Origin: Planctomycetaceae bacterium
GTDB taxonomy: Bacteria; Planctomycetota; Planctomycetia; Planctomycetales; Planctomycetaceae
Reading direction: 5' to 3'
NCBI GenBank assembly: GCA_021732785.1
Contig: JAKFUG010000003.1
Location: forward strand, 1-64,000
DNA: 64,000 bases
In this document: one piece after another, positions 1 through 9,605 of the stretch
How positions within the stretch are numbered: position 1 is the stretch's first letter
Layout: every line of letters begins with the position of its first letter
Made by a program: the position numbers and the translations under genes
Notes under the pieces: generated by a model
What the model was told of the DNA's origin: nothing
What the model saw: only the letters and a program-made list of their open reading frames with translations
Database searches by the model: none

Positions 1-1
1 A

Positions 2-385
2 GTGAAGCAACGGCCGCACACGTTGGTCGCCGACGCGGGGTATTACAGTGATGCCAACACGCAGTGCGTGGTGTCGCACGACATCACGCCGTACATTGCG
101 ACGCAGCGGTTGAAGCATCACGAAGAGTGACCGCCGGTGCCGCGGGGGCGAATCCCGCAGTCACTCACACCGAAGCAGCGCATGGCCCGATCGCTGCGGA
201 CGAAAACGGGCCGAGCGACGTACAAGAAACGGAAGGGCCAGGTCGAACCGGTGTTCGGGCAGATCAAACAGGGTGGCGGTTTTCGCCAGTTCGCGATGCG
301 GGGCCTGAAGAAGATGCAGGCCGAATGGCAACTGGTGTGCCTGACGCACAACCTGCTGAAACTCTTCCGCCACGCGATGGCGTAG
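2..385 (+). pseudogene. IS1182-type transposase remnant (3' part)
   Basis: The frame enters at the window edge (first full codon at base 2), is stopped by TGA at 128-130, and continues open in the same frame to 385. Both halves read as one DDE transposase: VADAGYYSD before the stop, then VEPVFGQIKQGGGFRQF and AEWQLVCLTHNLLKLF after it, which are typical of the C-terminal catalytic region of IS1182-family transposases. A GTG at 137 could restart translation but would give only 82 residues without the earlier catalytic part, so the element looks dead. The 5' part lies outside the window. I could not define a terminal inverted repeat on the right side. Confidence 0.8.
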
Positions 386-672
386 GCCGCCCCACGGCGG
401 CTCGGCCACCAGCCCCCACGCCGCGATCACTCCCCCGAAAAATCACACCAAACCCGCTGGCTTCAATTACGCGGACAGGCTCCTGGGAGATGGTGGCAAC
501 AGCCACGTCTGGTCCGGCTGCCACGGACGATACACTTTCTCGCTCACGCCAACCTCCCTGCCCACCAAATCCAACTGTCCCGCGACGCCCAAAACGTCGA
601 GACAATCTGTATCAGCGCTGCTCGCGGATTACCAAGACGGGCTCCGAGGGACGTGTTCGTCTGCCCGTCGAA
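386..672 (+). other. eroded 5' region of the carboxypeptidase gene next to the IS remnant
   Basis: No intact gene. From about 440 the three forward frames carry successive protein-like pieces: GRYTFSLTPTSLPTK (about 522-569), then IQLSRDAQNVET in another frame (570-605), then NLYQRCSRITKTGSEGRVR in the frame of the downstream gene. One base missing in the AAA at 567-569 and one near 601-604 would join them. I read this as the decaying N-terminal domain of the M14 gene, cut on its left by the IS insertion. This is inference from frame continuity only. Confidence 0.45.
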
Positions 673-1488
673 ATGCCGGGGCCGGTGCTCTATGTTGCGC
701 GCGTTGAGCCCTACCGCATTTCGGATCTGAACCAGTTTCTCTCGTCCATCGCGAAGCATCCGCGCGTTGAAATCACGCCCATCGGCAAAACGGCAGAAGG
801 TCGCGAACTGGAAATCATCCGCGTGGGAAAAGCGGATGCGCCGCATGGCGTGTTTGTCCGGGCGCGCGCCCATCCGTGGGAAGCGGGCGGCAATTGGGTC
901 GTGCAGGGACTCGTGCGGCGCCTGCTCCAGAACGATGCTGAAGCGGAGAAATTCCTCGGCGAATACAGCCTGTATGTGCTCCCGATGACGAACAAGGATG
1001 GCGTGGCTCTCGGGCGCACTCGCTTCAATATGCGGGGCAAAGACTTGAACCGAAATTGGGATCAACCGGCAGACCCGGAACTGGCACCGGAAAATCATGC
1101 ACTGGAAAAATGGATGGACGAGATGATCAAGACGGGCCGTCGGCCGCATTTGGCGCTCGAATTACACAACGACGGCAATGGGATGCTGCACATCAGCCGC
1201 CCGCCGGTGGTGGACATCGAACGGCATCTCGCGCGGATGAATACGTTCGAGCAATTGCTCCGCAAACATACGTGGTTTACAGAAGGCAGCACCAAGCCGA
1301 CGTTTCGCAACTCGGGAACACTCGGTGAAGGATTCCTGGTGCGGTACGGCATCGACGCCGCCGTCCACGAATTCAACTGCCACTGGATCGCCGGTCTCCA
1401 GCAGGCACCGCTCGGCAAGCACTGGGAAGACTATGGTGCGAACCTGGCGACCGTGTTCTACGAGTATCTGACGCAGGTGCAACCGTAA
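673..1488 (+). CDS. M14-family zinc carboxypeptidase, N-terminally truncated
   Basis: The product is a metallocarboxypeptidase domain that would hydrolyse C-terminal residues of peptides with one zinc ion. Visible family features are the first zinc pair in RAHPWEAGG (HxxE), the third ligand in LALELHNDG, the FNMRGKDLNRNWD segment around the substrate-binding arginine, and a likely catalytic Glu in AAVHEFNCHW. The ATG at 673 gives 271 residues. The frame is open back to 64, but that stretch overlaps IS-derived sequence and is not protein-like before about 600. Planctomycete relatives normally carry an extra N-terminal beta-rich domain and a signal peptide, both missing here. Without a signal peptide the remaining protein may be non-functional, so this is probably a pseudogene. 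Confidence 0.7.
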   Translation: MPGPVLYVARVEPYRISDLNQFLSSIAKHPRVEITPIGKTAEGRELEIIRVGKADAPHGVFVRARAHPWEAGGNWVVQGLVRRLLQNDAEAEKFLGEYSLYVLPMTNKDGVALGRTRFNMRGKDLNRNWDQPADPELAPENHALEKWMDEMIKTGRRPHLALELHNDGNGMLHISRPPVVDIERHLARMNTFEQLLRKHTWFTEGSTKPTFRNSGTLGEGFLVRYGIDAAVHEFNCHWIAGLQQAPLGKHWEDYGANLATVFYEYLTQVQP

Positions 1489-1495
1489 CGAGGCG

Positions 1496-3553
1496 CTAAT
1501 TCGCTGTGGCCTTCTTGTAGGCGGCGTCCGCGGCGTCGCGCAGATTCTGATCGGGGATCTGCCGCATGCTTTCGAGAAACTGGATGATCTCCGGGCGACC
1601 GCGGCCGAGTTCGCCGAGCATCTGCAACAATTGCACGGCGGCTTCCGGTTGCTCGCGGGTCAGGCGGGTCATCAGCACGGGCACCATCTGGTTGATTTCC
1701 TGTTGATCGGCCTTCACTTTCAGCACCGCCCATGCCGCGAGTGTGCGATCGAATAACGGTCCCTGCAGCGCTTCCTTTCGCAAGTTCGGCAAGGCATCGA
1801 TCGCGACCGGTCCCAGGCTGCCGAGTGCGAACAACACGGCCCGTCGTCCGCCCGCAGGCTCCGATTTCAACATTCCCACCAAGGCCGGAACCGCAGTCCG
1901 GCTGGCATCGCCCATTTGTGATAACGCCAGCGCACAACTGCCGCGCACCAGCGGGTCTTCGTCCTCACCGACCCGTTTTGCCAATGCGGGCACGGCTGCG
2001 GCGGCTGCGGTTCCCAATTGCCCGAGCGTTTCCGCGGCCATCTTGCGGACGCGCGGGTCCGGGCGATCCAAGCCTGTAATCAATCGCGGTACCGCAATCT
2101 TGATGTAGTCCGCATTTTTCATGTCGAACTGCAATAAGGCCCATGCCGCTCCCAGGCGGACGACGGGGTCATCATCTTCAACGGCATTGGTGATCAGCTT
2201 GAGGGCCGATCGATCGCCGATATTTCCGAGGGCGAAGATCGCGGCCGGTCGTGCCGGATTTTTTGTGTCCCGCGCGATGGTTTGCAAAGCCGCCCCGGCG
2301 ACCGCGGGGTCGGCTTTCATGAAGGCCAGCGTAATGCACAATTCACGGACGGAGAATTTGCCCGGCTTTGACAGGAGTGCAACGAGACTCGGCGCGGCCG
2401 CGGCGGCATCGGGGCCCATTTGCCCCAGCGTTTGCAGCGCGAGCTCTCCATAATTCGCGTCATCCAGACGTTGCACCAGTGCGGGAACAGCGGGCGAGCC
2501 GATCATCGCCAGAGCTTCCGCAGCACGAATGGTCACCGCCCCCTGTTGATCGGCGAAGGCGGCATTCAAGGCGGGAACGGCATCCCTGGCGGCCGGTCCC
2601 AATGCCGCGAGGGCATCAATCGCGGCTAACCGTACGGAAACCTCTTTGTCTTGCAGGGCCTTCACCAGGACAGGCACCGTCATCTGGGTGGCCGCGGGAT
2701 AGGTTCCCATGGCGGTGGCACTCGCTGCACGGACGGAGGCGGCCGGGTGATTAGCAAGGACCGTTAACACGGGAACGACCATCCTGGCATCGGGAGCAAT
2801 TGCGGCCAGAGTCCGTGCTTGTGCGGCGGCGATCATGGCATCATTGCCCGGTTTGAGAGCCAACACTGCCGGAATGGCCGGCTGGCTGTCCGGACCGAGC
2901 AAAGCCAGTGTTTCCAACACGGGAATCAGTGACCGTGGGTTCGCACCGCTTACGGCTTTGATCAATACCGGAACCCCCAGCGGACCCGCACCCACCAGCG
3001 CATGGGCGGACTCGCGGCAGAGATGCGATGAGTCGCTTTTCAAGCCTTCCGCCAGCACTTCCAAAGCTTTGATCGCCCGTTGTGGTCCGGTGGCCGGATC
3101 AAACCGAAGGGCGGCTTCCGCGGCAGCGACCCGCACGATCAGTTCCGGGTCGGCCATGCCACGATCGAGTTCGGCGGCGGCTTCCCGCGAGGCCGGAGCG
3201 ATCTGCCGCAACGCCGTCCACGCCGCGTAGCGCACCAATGTCGCTTTGTCTTGTGTCAGCGAGCGTAACGGAGTGACGGCGTCCGCGGCTCCTTCGCCAA
3301 TTTCACCCAGCGCCGCAATGGCTTCCACTTGCAACGCGAGATCTTGGGTTGCCAGCAGTTTGATCAAATCGGGCGTGAGCGTGGCGGCAAACGGTCCCAA
3401 TTCCGCAATGCGGGACACCGCCTCGGATTGTTGATCGGGGGTGCCGGACGCCAGATGTTTCTGCAATTCGGCTAACGGATCGGCAGCCGAGGAAGCGATT
3501 GGAACCGCGAACATTCCCCACAAGACTACGGTTGTCCAAACTTGCTTCGTCAT
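1496..3553 (-). CDS. secreted HEAT-repeat protein
   Basis: A 685-residue protein with an N-terminal signal peptide (hydrophobic VVLWGMFAVP, predicted cut near IASSA-AD, residue 23) followed by continuous HEAT/PBS-lyase-like repeats of about 35-40 residues. The recurring pattern is VRxxAAxALxxLG with conserved Pro and Ala-Val-Pro-x-L turns. Such arrays form alpha-solenoids that bind other proteins; no catalytic motif is visible. I chose the ATG at 3553 over the upstream ATG at 3652 because it begins the signal peptide and has AAGGCGG eight bases upstream. The gene ends eight bases before the convergent carboxypeptidase stop. Probably periplasmic; partner unknown. Confidence 0.85.
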   Translation of the reverse strand: MTKQVWTTVVLWGMFAVPIASSAADPLAELQKHLASGTPDQQSEAVSRIAELGPFAATLTPDLIKLLATQDLALQVEAIAALGEIGEGAADAVTPLRSLTQDKATLVRYAAWTALRQIAPASREAAAELDRGMADPELIVRVAAAEAALRFDPATGPQRAIKALEVLAEGLKSDSSHLCRESAHALVGAGPLGVPVLIKAVSGANPRSLIPVLETLALLGPDSQPAIPAVLALKPGNDAMIAAAQARTLAAIAPDARMVVPVLTVLANHPAASVRAASATAMGTYPAATQMTVPVLVKALQDKEVSVRLAAIDALAALGPAARDAVPALNAAFADQQGAVTIRAAEALAMIGSPAVPALVQRLDDANYGELALQTLGQMGPDAAAAAPSLVALLSKPGKFSVRELCITLAFMKADPAVAGAALQTIARDTKNPARPAAIFALGNIGDRSALKLITNAVEDDDPVVRLGAAWALLQFDMKNADYIKIAVPRLITGLDRPDPRVRKMAAETLGQLGTAAAAAVPALAKRVGEDEDPLVRGSCALALSQMGDASRTAVPALVGMLKSEPAGGRRAVLFALGSLGPVAIDALPNLRKEALQGPLFDRTLAAWAVLKVKADQQEINQMVPVLMTRLTREQPEAAVQLLQMLGELGRGRPEIIQFLESMRQIPDQNLRDAADAAYKKATAN

Positions 3554-3813
3554 CTTTAAGCCGCCTTTTGGATGATGGATTTTCCGACCGATTCCGAGCA
3601 TCGTCATCGCAGTGGATATTTTTTGAAGCCGAGAGAAGTTGCCGACCAACACGGCTCTCCTTGAGATGGGCTACGCCGTGCGGTACAACAGATTTCGTAA
3701 CGCAACGGCCATCGCGTCGCAAGGCGCAACGCCACCGAACCGCGATGAATCGCTGAGAACACCGGCATGATCATGTTGAACTCCACCGGGCTCGACGTGC
3801 AGGAGATATTTCA

Positions 3814-4515
3814 ATGAGCAGGGCACGCTGTCTTGTCGCGGTCTCGATATTGTTGTGTGGATTCTCCTCCGCGGTCTGGTCGCAGGTTCGCGTGGGACCC
3901 AACGGTGGTGTGCATCGCGCGTACCCCTATGGCGGCGGCTGGTGGGGCGGCTTCAATTACTCGGGTGACATCGGTATCACGCCGGCGGAAAGCCAGGCCC
4001 GCGGTTATGCCGATGTTGTGCGGGCTCAGGGGCAAGCCTACGAGAACATCTCGCGCGGAATGGTCGACTACGAAAAAGCCCGGTCGGCCTACATCGAGAA
4101 TCAGAAGCAATGGCAAATCACGGCCCAGGAACGACAGGACATGGGCATCGCGCAGCGTGAGAAGTATTACGCCAGCGAACGCGCCAAGCGCGACCGTCGC
4201 AATGCGACGACTTCCACCGCCGCACCGCCCGCGTTGTCCGCGTCTCAGTACGATCGCGCCACGGGCCATGTGGAATGGCCGGAATTGCTGTCCGCGCCCG
4301 ACTACGCCGATGATCGCAAGGCGATGGAAGAACTCCTGTCCGTTCGCGCCCACACCGGCGGGACAACCATCGTGAACGACCGCCTCTACGATGCCGCGAA
4401 AGCGATGCAGGCGAAATTGAAGGTGCAAATCCAAACCGTCACCCCGCAACAGTATCTGGAATCCAAGAAGTTTCTCGAACTTCTCGCCAGCGAAGCGCGT
4501 CGTGGAAACGCATGA
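3814..4515 (+). CDS. small secreted protein of unknown function
   Basis: A 233-residue protein starting with a signal peptide (VAVSILLCGFSSAVWS-Q, cut near residue 23). The mature N-terminus has a Gly/Tyr/Trp-rich patch (YPYGGGWWGGFNYSG), followed by a charged, probably helical segment (about residues 70-135, rich in Glu, Arg, Lys and Gln) and a C-terminal helical part with DDRKAMEELL and YLESKKFLELL. AGGAG lies nine bases before the ATG. I recognise no family. The composition suggests an exported, possibly periplasmic structural or accessory protein. It is followed 190 bp later by the efflux operon, but nothing visible links them. Confidence 0.75.
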   Translation: MSRARCLVAVSILLCGFSSAVWSQVRVGPNGGVHRAYPYGGGWWGGFNYSGDIGITPAESQARGYADVVRAQGQAYENISRGMVDYEKARSAYIENQKQWQITAQERQDMGIAQREKYYASERAKRDRRNATTSTAAPPALSASQYDRATGHVEWPELLSAPDYADDRKAMEELLSVRAHTGGTTIVNDRLYDAAKAMQAKLKVQIQTVTPQQYLESKKFLELLASEARRGNA

Positions 4516-4706
4516 CTTGGGCAGGCTCCCGGCTTATCGGTGTCGCCAGCTTCTCTGCGGGTCGTAAATCGCGCCGACGCTGTATTCTGAGCCGAGACAG
4601 CGGTTATCATCTGCTCACGATGTGATGCACAAGGGCTTGGCGGGACCGAGATCCTGCGGCTCTCTCGCCAGATCCTGGCACGTTGACGCGTTTCGGAAGG
4701 GACAAA

Positions 4707-5897
4707 ATGCGATCGTTTCCACCGCAATTCCGGTGCGCCGTGGGCTTGGCGTTCCTTGCCGCTGGTCTGGGATTCGTCTCGGGTTGCAGTGATGCGGCTG
4801 CCGGGCGAACCATGCCGATGGAAGCCCCGACCGTGCGGCTCGCGCTGCCGGAAGTCCGCGAAATGGGCGACTTCGCGGAATTCACCGGGCGAACGGAGGC
4901 CGTGGAAGCGGTCGAAGTGCGAGCGCGGGTCAGCGGCTATCTCAATGAAATCAAGTTCACCCCCGGCAAAGAAGTGAAGGCGGGGGAGGTGCTGTTTGTA
5001 ATCGATCCGCGGCCCTATGAAGCCGAAGTGGCCCGCAGTGAGGGAAGCAAAGCCACGGTCGAAGCCCGGCTGAAACGCTCTGTTGCGGAATTGACGCGCG
5101 CGGAAGATTTGCGACAAAAAGGCGTCAACACGCAGGCCGATTTTGATCTCGCCGTGGCAAACCAGGCCGAAGCCGCCGCCACTTTACAATCGACGCAGGC
5201 TTCGCTGGACAAAGCCAAACTCGACCTGAGTTTCACGCAAGTCACGGCCTCCATCGCCGGTCGCACCAGCCGCGAACGAATTACCGTCGGCAACCTCGTT
5301 TCTCCCGATACCACGCTGCTCGCCACCATCGTGTCGCTCGATCCGATTTATGCCTACTTCGATATCGATGAGCGCACCGTCCTCGAAATTCAGAAACGGA
5401 TTCGCGACAAGACGATGGTGTCGGCCCGCGAACAGGAAGTGCCGATCCGGCTGTCTCTCGCCAATGAAGAAGGTTTTCCACATGAAGGCGTGATCGATCT
5501 CGTGGATAACCGCATCGATGCCGGAACGGGAACGATCCAGGTGCGCGGACGGTTTGCCAACGCCGACCGTCTTCTGATGCCCGGCTTGTTTGTCCGGGTT
5601 CAATTGCCGATGGGTCCCCCTCGCTCGCGGTTGCTGATTCCCGAACGAGCCCTGTCGCGATTGCAGAGCATCTATTATGTCTATGTCGTGGGGGATGATC
5701 TCAAAGCCGAACGCCGCGATGTGACCGTCGGCCGGTTGGAAGGCGCGCAGCGGGTGATTGAATCCGGACTGACGGCGACGGACCGCATCATCGTGGTGGG
5801 ACAGCAGCGCGTGCGGCCGGGAATGGCGGTGAAAGAAGAAGTCGCCGCGGAAAAGAAGCCGCCCCAAGAGCCCGCTGCCGCCAACAAAGCGCATTGA
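4707..5897 (+). CDS. RND efflux periplasmic adaptor (membrane fusion protein), lipoprotein
   Basis: This adaptor would link an inner-membrane RND pump to an outer channel. The start at ATG 4707 (GGAAGGGAC upstream) gives a lipoprotein signal with lipobox GFVSGC near residue 28. Biotinyl-lipoyl halves follow at VRARVSGYLNEIKFTPGKEV and FTQVTASIAGRTSRERITVG, separated by a coiled-coil hairpin (about residues 110-165, rich in Ala, Glu and Lys). The beta-barrel and membrane-proximal domains come next (DEGTGTIQVRGRF-like segment, then RPGMAV at the end). The order matches AcrA/MexA-type proteins of the HlyD superfamily. The pump gene begins 77 bases downstream on the same strand, so they are likely one operon. 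No TolC-like gene lies nearby. Confidence 0.93.
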   Translation: MRSFPPQFRCAVGLAFLAAGLGFVSGCSDAAAGRTMPMEAPTVRLALPEVREMGDFAEFTGRTEAVEAVEVRARVSGYLNEIKFTPGKEVKAGEVLFVIDPRPYEAEVARSEGSKATVEARLKRSVAELTRAEDLRQKGVNTQADFDLAVANQAEAAATLQSTQASLDKAKLDLSFTQVTASIAGRTSRERITVGNLVSPDTTLLATIVSLDPIYAYFDIDERTVLEIQKRIRDKTMVSAREQEVPIRLSLANEEGFPHEGVIDLVDNRIDAGTGTIQVRGRFANADRLLMPGLFVRVQLPMGPPRSRLLIPERALSRLQSIYYVYVVGDDLKAERRDVTVGRLEGAQRVIESGLTATDRIIVVGQQRVRPGMAVKEEVAAEKKPPQEPAAANKAH

Positions 5898-5974
5898 TTC
5901 CTACTGCATCGGTCTAATTTCTTTGTGATTCGGCAATTCGCGAATTTCGTTTTAGTCTCGATCAGGACTCGGTA

Positions 5975-8900
5975 ATGCTGGCCCGCTTCTTTATCGAACG
6001 TCCGGTCTTCGCGATTGTCATTTCGTTGGTGATTGTGGGGGCCGGTCTCGCGGCGGCCATTACGCTGCCCATCGCGCAGTATCCCGAGATCACCCCCCCT
6101 ACGGTGGAAGTCTCGTGCATGTATGCGGGTGCCAGTGCCGGCGTGGTGCAGGAAACGATTGCTTCGCCGATCGAGCAGGAAGTCAACGGCGTCGAAGGCA
6201 TGCTCTACATGTCGTCTCAATGCACCAACGATGGCGGTTACCGGCTCAGCGTGACGTTCAAACTGGGCACCAATCTCGATATGGCGCAGGTTCTCGTGCA
6301 GAACCGCGTGGCCCTGGCGCTGCCGAAGTTGCCCGATGTCGTGAAGACGACCGGCGTGAGCACCAAGAAGAAGTCGCCGAGCATTCTGCTGGTCGTGAAT
6401 TTGTTCTCGGATGAGAATGAGACGACCGGCAAGCCGATGTTCGATCAGTTATTCCTCAGCAATTACGCAACACTGCAGCTTCGTGATGACTTGTTGCGAC
6501 TCGAAGGGGTCGGCGATGTGTCGTTTCTCGGCCAGCAGGATTACAGCATGCGGGTCTGGCTGAACCCGGAACAGATGGCGTCGCGGAATGTGACGGCCGG
6601 CGATATTGTGAAGGCCCTGCAAGAGCAGAACGTGCAAGTGGCGGCGGGACGCATCGGTCAGCCGCCCGTGCAATCCGCCGTCGATTTTCAATACACGCTG
6701 ACGACGCTCGGCCGTCTGCGCGAACCCGGTGAATTCGCACAAATCATTGTGAAAACGGGGGCCACCGGGCAGCCCACGCGGCTCGGTGAAGTCGCCCGGC
6801 TGGATCTCGGCGCAAAGAACGAAGACGTCAGTTGCACCCTCGATGGCAAAGCCTCGGTCGGGCTCGCAATCTATCAACTGCCGGGCTCAAACGCCCTCGC
6901 CACCGCGGACCGCATTCGCAAGAAGGTGAGCCAGCTCGAACAACGGGAAGACTTCCCGAAGGGCATTCACACCGCGATCGTGTACGACACCACGCCCTTC
7001 ATTGAAGAATCGGTCAACGAAGTCTTCAAAGCCCTGCGCGATGCCGTGATCCTGGTGGCCATTGTGGTGTTGCTCTTCCTGCAGGATTGGAAGTCGATGA
7101 CGTTGCCGATGATCGACGTGCCGGTGTCGCTCATCGGTACGCTCGGTGTCATGGCGTTGATGGGGTTTACGCTCAACAATCTCACACTGTTCGGACTGGT
7201 CCTCGCGATCGGGATCGTGGTGGACGACGCCATTGTGGTGCTGGAAGGGATTGAGCGCTGGCTGGAGCGCGGCCTCGATGCCAAAGCGGCCACCATCAAG
7301 GCGATGGATGAGCTGACCGGGCCGATCATTGCCATCACGCTCGTTCTCGGCGCGGTCTTTCTGCCCAGTGCGATGCTGGGCGGGATCAGTGGTCAGTTCT
7401 ATCGGCAGTTCGCGCTGACGATCTCGGCGTCGATGTTTATTTCGGCGATCAACGCACTCACAATGACGCCGTCGCGAGCCGTGCAGATTTTCAAGAACCG
7501 CAAGCACGGCCATGACGACCGCGAGGCTTTGCCGTGGTGGGGATATGCCGCGTTGCTGGGATGGTTCACCGCGGGTTGGTTAGAACCGCTCGTTGCCGGC
7601 GCGCTTCCCGCGGACAATCTGGCCGTGTTGTGGATTGTGCGTTTGGTGCTGGCCGCTCCGGGGGCAATCGTCGGCATCCTGATCGCCAAACGGGCGAACG
7701 CGTTTCTGGCGATGTGCTTCAAAGCGTTCAATCGCCTGTTCGATGGCATCACGCGGTTCTACGGCGGGATTGTTTCGCGTTTCGTTCGCTTCGCTGCCAT
7801 CGTGCTTGTTGTCTATGCCGGGTTGTTAGGTTTAACCGCGGTGGGTTTGAAGCGGACGCCGATCGGCTTTATTCCGTCACAGGACAAAGGCTATCTCGTC
7901 GTCAACATTCAATTACCAGATTCGTCATCGCTCGACCGCACCATTGAGGTCCTGAAAGCCGTTGAAGTCATCGCCCAGGAAACCGAGGGGGTCGCGCACA
8001 CGGTCGGCATCGCCGGGCAATCGGTGGTCTTGAATGCGGTCAGTTCCAACTATGCGTCGATGTTCATTGTGCTCGATGATTTTCATCATCGGCATGCCCC
8101 CCAGCTCGGCGCGAACGCGATTGCCCAGCATTTGCGGAAGCGGCTCTTCACCGAGGTGCTGGAAGCCCAGGTCGCCGTGTTCGGTGCTCCGCCGGTGGAC
8201 GGTCTCGGTTCCGCGGGCGGGTTCAAAGTGATGGTGCAGGATCGAGGCAATGTCGGACTGTCCGAATTGCAGCAGGCCGCCGAGCAAGTGGCCTTCACGG
8301 GGAACCAACGTCCCGGACTGATCGGCATGTTTAACGGACTCCGTTCCGACACGCCGCAATTGTTTATTGATGTCGATCGGACGAAGTGTAAGTCGCTCGG
8401 CGTGCCGCTGGGTGATGTCTTTCAGACGTTGCAGGTATGCCTCGGCGGGGCGTATGTGAATGACTTCAATCGCGATGGCCGCACCTGGCAGGTGAACGTG
8501 CAGGCGGACGCTCCGTTCCGCATGAAAGCCGACGATATCCGCCAGTTGAAGGTGCGGAATTATCAGGGAGCCATGGTTCCCTTGGGGACGCTCGCCACAA
8601 TTGAAGACGTCGGCGGGCCGGTGGTCATCAATCGCTACAACATGTATCCGGCGGCGCCCATCAACGGGGGGGCCTTGCCCGGCGTCAGTTCCGGCGACAT
8701 GGTGCATCGCGTGGAAGAAGTCATGGCCGTGGAGCTACCGGCCGGTGTCACGTTTGAGTGGACCGAGTTGACGTACCTGCAATTGCTGGAAGGGAGCGCG
8801 GCCATTTTCGCGTTCATCGGTGCGGTGCTCCTGGTGTTCCAGTTGCTCGCCGCCCAGTATGAAAGCTGGTCGATGCCGATGGCCGTGTTGATGGTGGTGC

Positions 8901-9343
8901 CGATGTGTCTGCTGAGCGCCGTGATCGGGCTGTGGATCACGCATCAGGACATCAACATTTTCGTGCAGGTCGGTTTCATCGTGCTGGTGGGACTCGCGGC
9001 GAAGAACGCGATTCTCATTGTCGAAACCGCCCGCGAACGCCGTCAGCACGGCAGCTCGCGCGCAGACGCTGCCAAAGCCGCGGCGACCGAACGGTTGCGG
9101 CCGATTATCATGACGTCTTTGGCGTTCATTCTCGGCGTGCTGCCGCTGGTGATCTCGCACGGAGCGGGAGCCGAAATGCGGCAGACGCTGGGCATTGCCG
9201 TCTTTTCCGGGATGCTCGGGGTGACGCTCTTCGGCATCTTTCTCACGCCGGTGTTCTATGTCGTTCTCGATTGGTTTGAACCGGAACCAACCCATAAGCC
9301 CGCGGAAGAAGTGGTTCCACCCGTCCCCGCCGAGCATCATTGA
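5975..9343 (+). CDS. RND multidrug efflux pump, inner-membrane subunit (HAE1 type)
   Basis: A 1122-residue proton-driven exporter of the AcrB/MexB type. It starts with the typical MLARFFIERPVFAIVISL helix. The proton-relay acids are present in TM4 (GIVVDDAIVVLE, about residue 417) and the Lys in TM10 (GLAAKNAILIVE, about 1009). Two large periplasmic porter regions follow TM1 and TM7. The protein is about 70 residues longer than AcrB because of a hydrophobic insertion at about residues 510-582, between TM6 and TM7 (see findings). AGGA lies ahead of the ATG. It should pair with the adaptor encoded upstream; substrates cannot be inferred. Confidence 0.95.
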   Translation: MLARFFIERPVFAIVISLVIVGAGLAAAITLPIAQYPEITPPTVEVSCMYAGASAGVVQETIASPIEQEVNGVEGMLYMSSQCTNDGGYRLSVTFKLGTNLDMAQVLVQNRVALALPKLPDVVKTTGVSTKKKSPSILLVVNLFSDENETTGKPMFDQLFLSNYATLQLRDDLLRLEGVGDVSFLGQQDYSMRVWLNPEQMASRNVTAGDIVKALQEQNVQVAAGRIGQPPVQSAVDFQYTLTTLGRLREPGEFAQIIVKTGATGQPTRLGEVARLDLGAKNEDVSCTLDGKASVGLAIYQLPGSNALATADRIRKKVSQLEQREDFPKGIHTAIVYDTTPFIEESVNEVFKALRDAVILVAIVVLLFLQDWKSMTLPMIDVPVSLIGTLGVMALMGFTLNNLTLFGLVLAIGIVVDDAIVVLEGIERWLERGLDAKAATIKAMDELTGPIIAITLVLGAVFLPSAMLGGISGQFYRQFALTISASMFISAINALTMTPSRAVQIFKNRKHGHDDREALPWWGYAALLGWFTAGWLEPLVAGALPADNLAVLWIVRLVLAAPGAIVGILIAKRANAFLAMCFKAFNRLFDGITRFYGGIVSRFVRFAAIVLVVYAGLLGLTAVGLKRTPIGFIPSQDKGYLVVNIQLPDSSSLDRTIEVLKAVEVIAQETEGVAHTVGIAGQSVVLNAVSSNYASMFIVLDDFHHRHAPQLGANAIAQHLRKRLFTEVLEAQVAVFGAPPVDGLGSAGGFKVMVQDRGNVGLSELQQAAEQVAFTGNQRPGLIGMFNGLRSDTPQLFIDVDRTKCKSLGVPLGDVFQTLQVCLGGAYVNDFNRDGRTWQVNVQADAPFRMKADDIRQLKVRNYQGAMVPLGTLATIEDVGGPVVINRYNMYPAAPINGGALPGVSSGDMVHRVEEVMAVELPAGVTFEWTELTYLQLLEGSAAIFAFIGAVLLVFQLLAAQYESWSMPMAVLMVVPMCLLSAVIGLWITHQDINIFVQVGFIVLVGLAAKNAILIVETARERRQHGSSRADAAKAAATERLRPIIMTSLAFILGVLPLVISHGAGAEMRQTLGIAVFSGMLGVTLFGIFLTPVFYVVLDWFEPEPTHKPAEEVVPPVPAEHH

Positions 9344-9580
9344 TCGCAGAGGATCGGCGCTGGTTTCGGCCGCTGCGGGTTCGGCAGTGTGGCCCGTTCG
9401 TGTTGCCAAAACGCCACGTCTTCGTACGCCTCTTCCGCGCCGTGATCGATTTATCGGGAACTCATTCCACAGCCTGCCATCGGAGTTGTCGCGGCTCTCT
9501 GGAATGGTAGAACTGTCTGAGTGAACGGCACCGGCCTGCTGGGAATTCGGCACAACCGTTGCTTCCGTTATCACCGACAT
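9337..9580 (-). pseudogene. small hypothetical gene with a one-base frameshift
   Basis: On the minus strand an ATG at 9580 sits behind a good ribosome site (AGGAG, eight bases upstream) and opens MSVITEATVVPNSQQAGAVH..., ending in LWNEFPI. In the +1 frame the protein-like text continues as DHGAEEAYEDVAFWQHERA and LPNPQRPKPAPIL to a TGA at 9337-9339. Removing one A of the run opposite 9450-9452 fuses them into one product of about 80 residues. Left unchanged, the first frame runs on antisense into the RND gene. No family is recognised. It converges with the pump gene, overlapping its last bases. Either a recent indel or a sequencing error would explain it. Confidence 0.45.
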
Positions 9581-9605
9581 CTCCGGTCTCCTGATACGGT
9601 TTATC

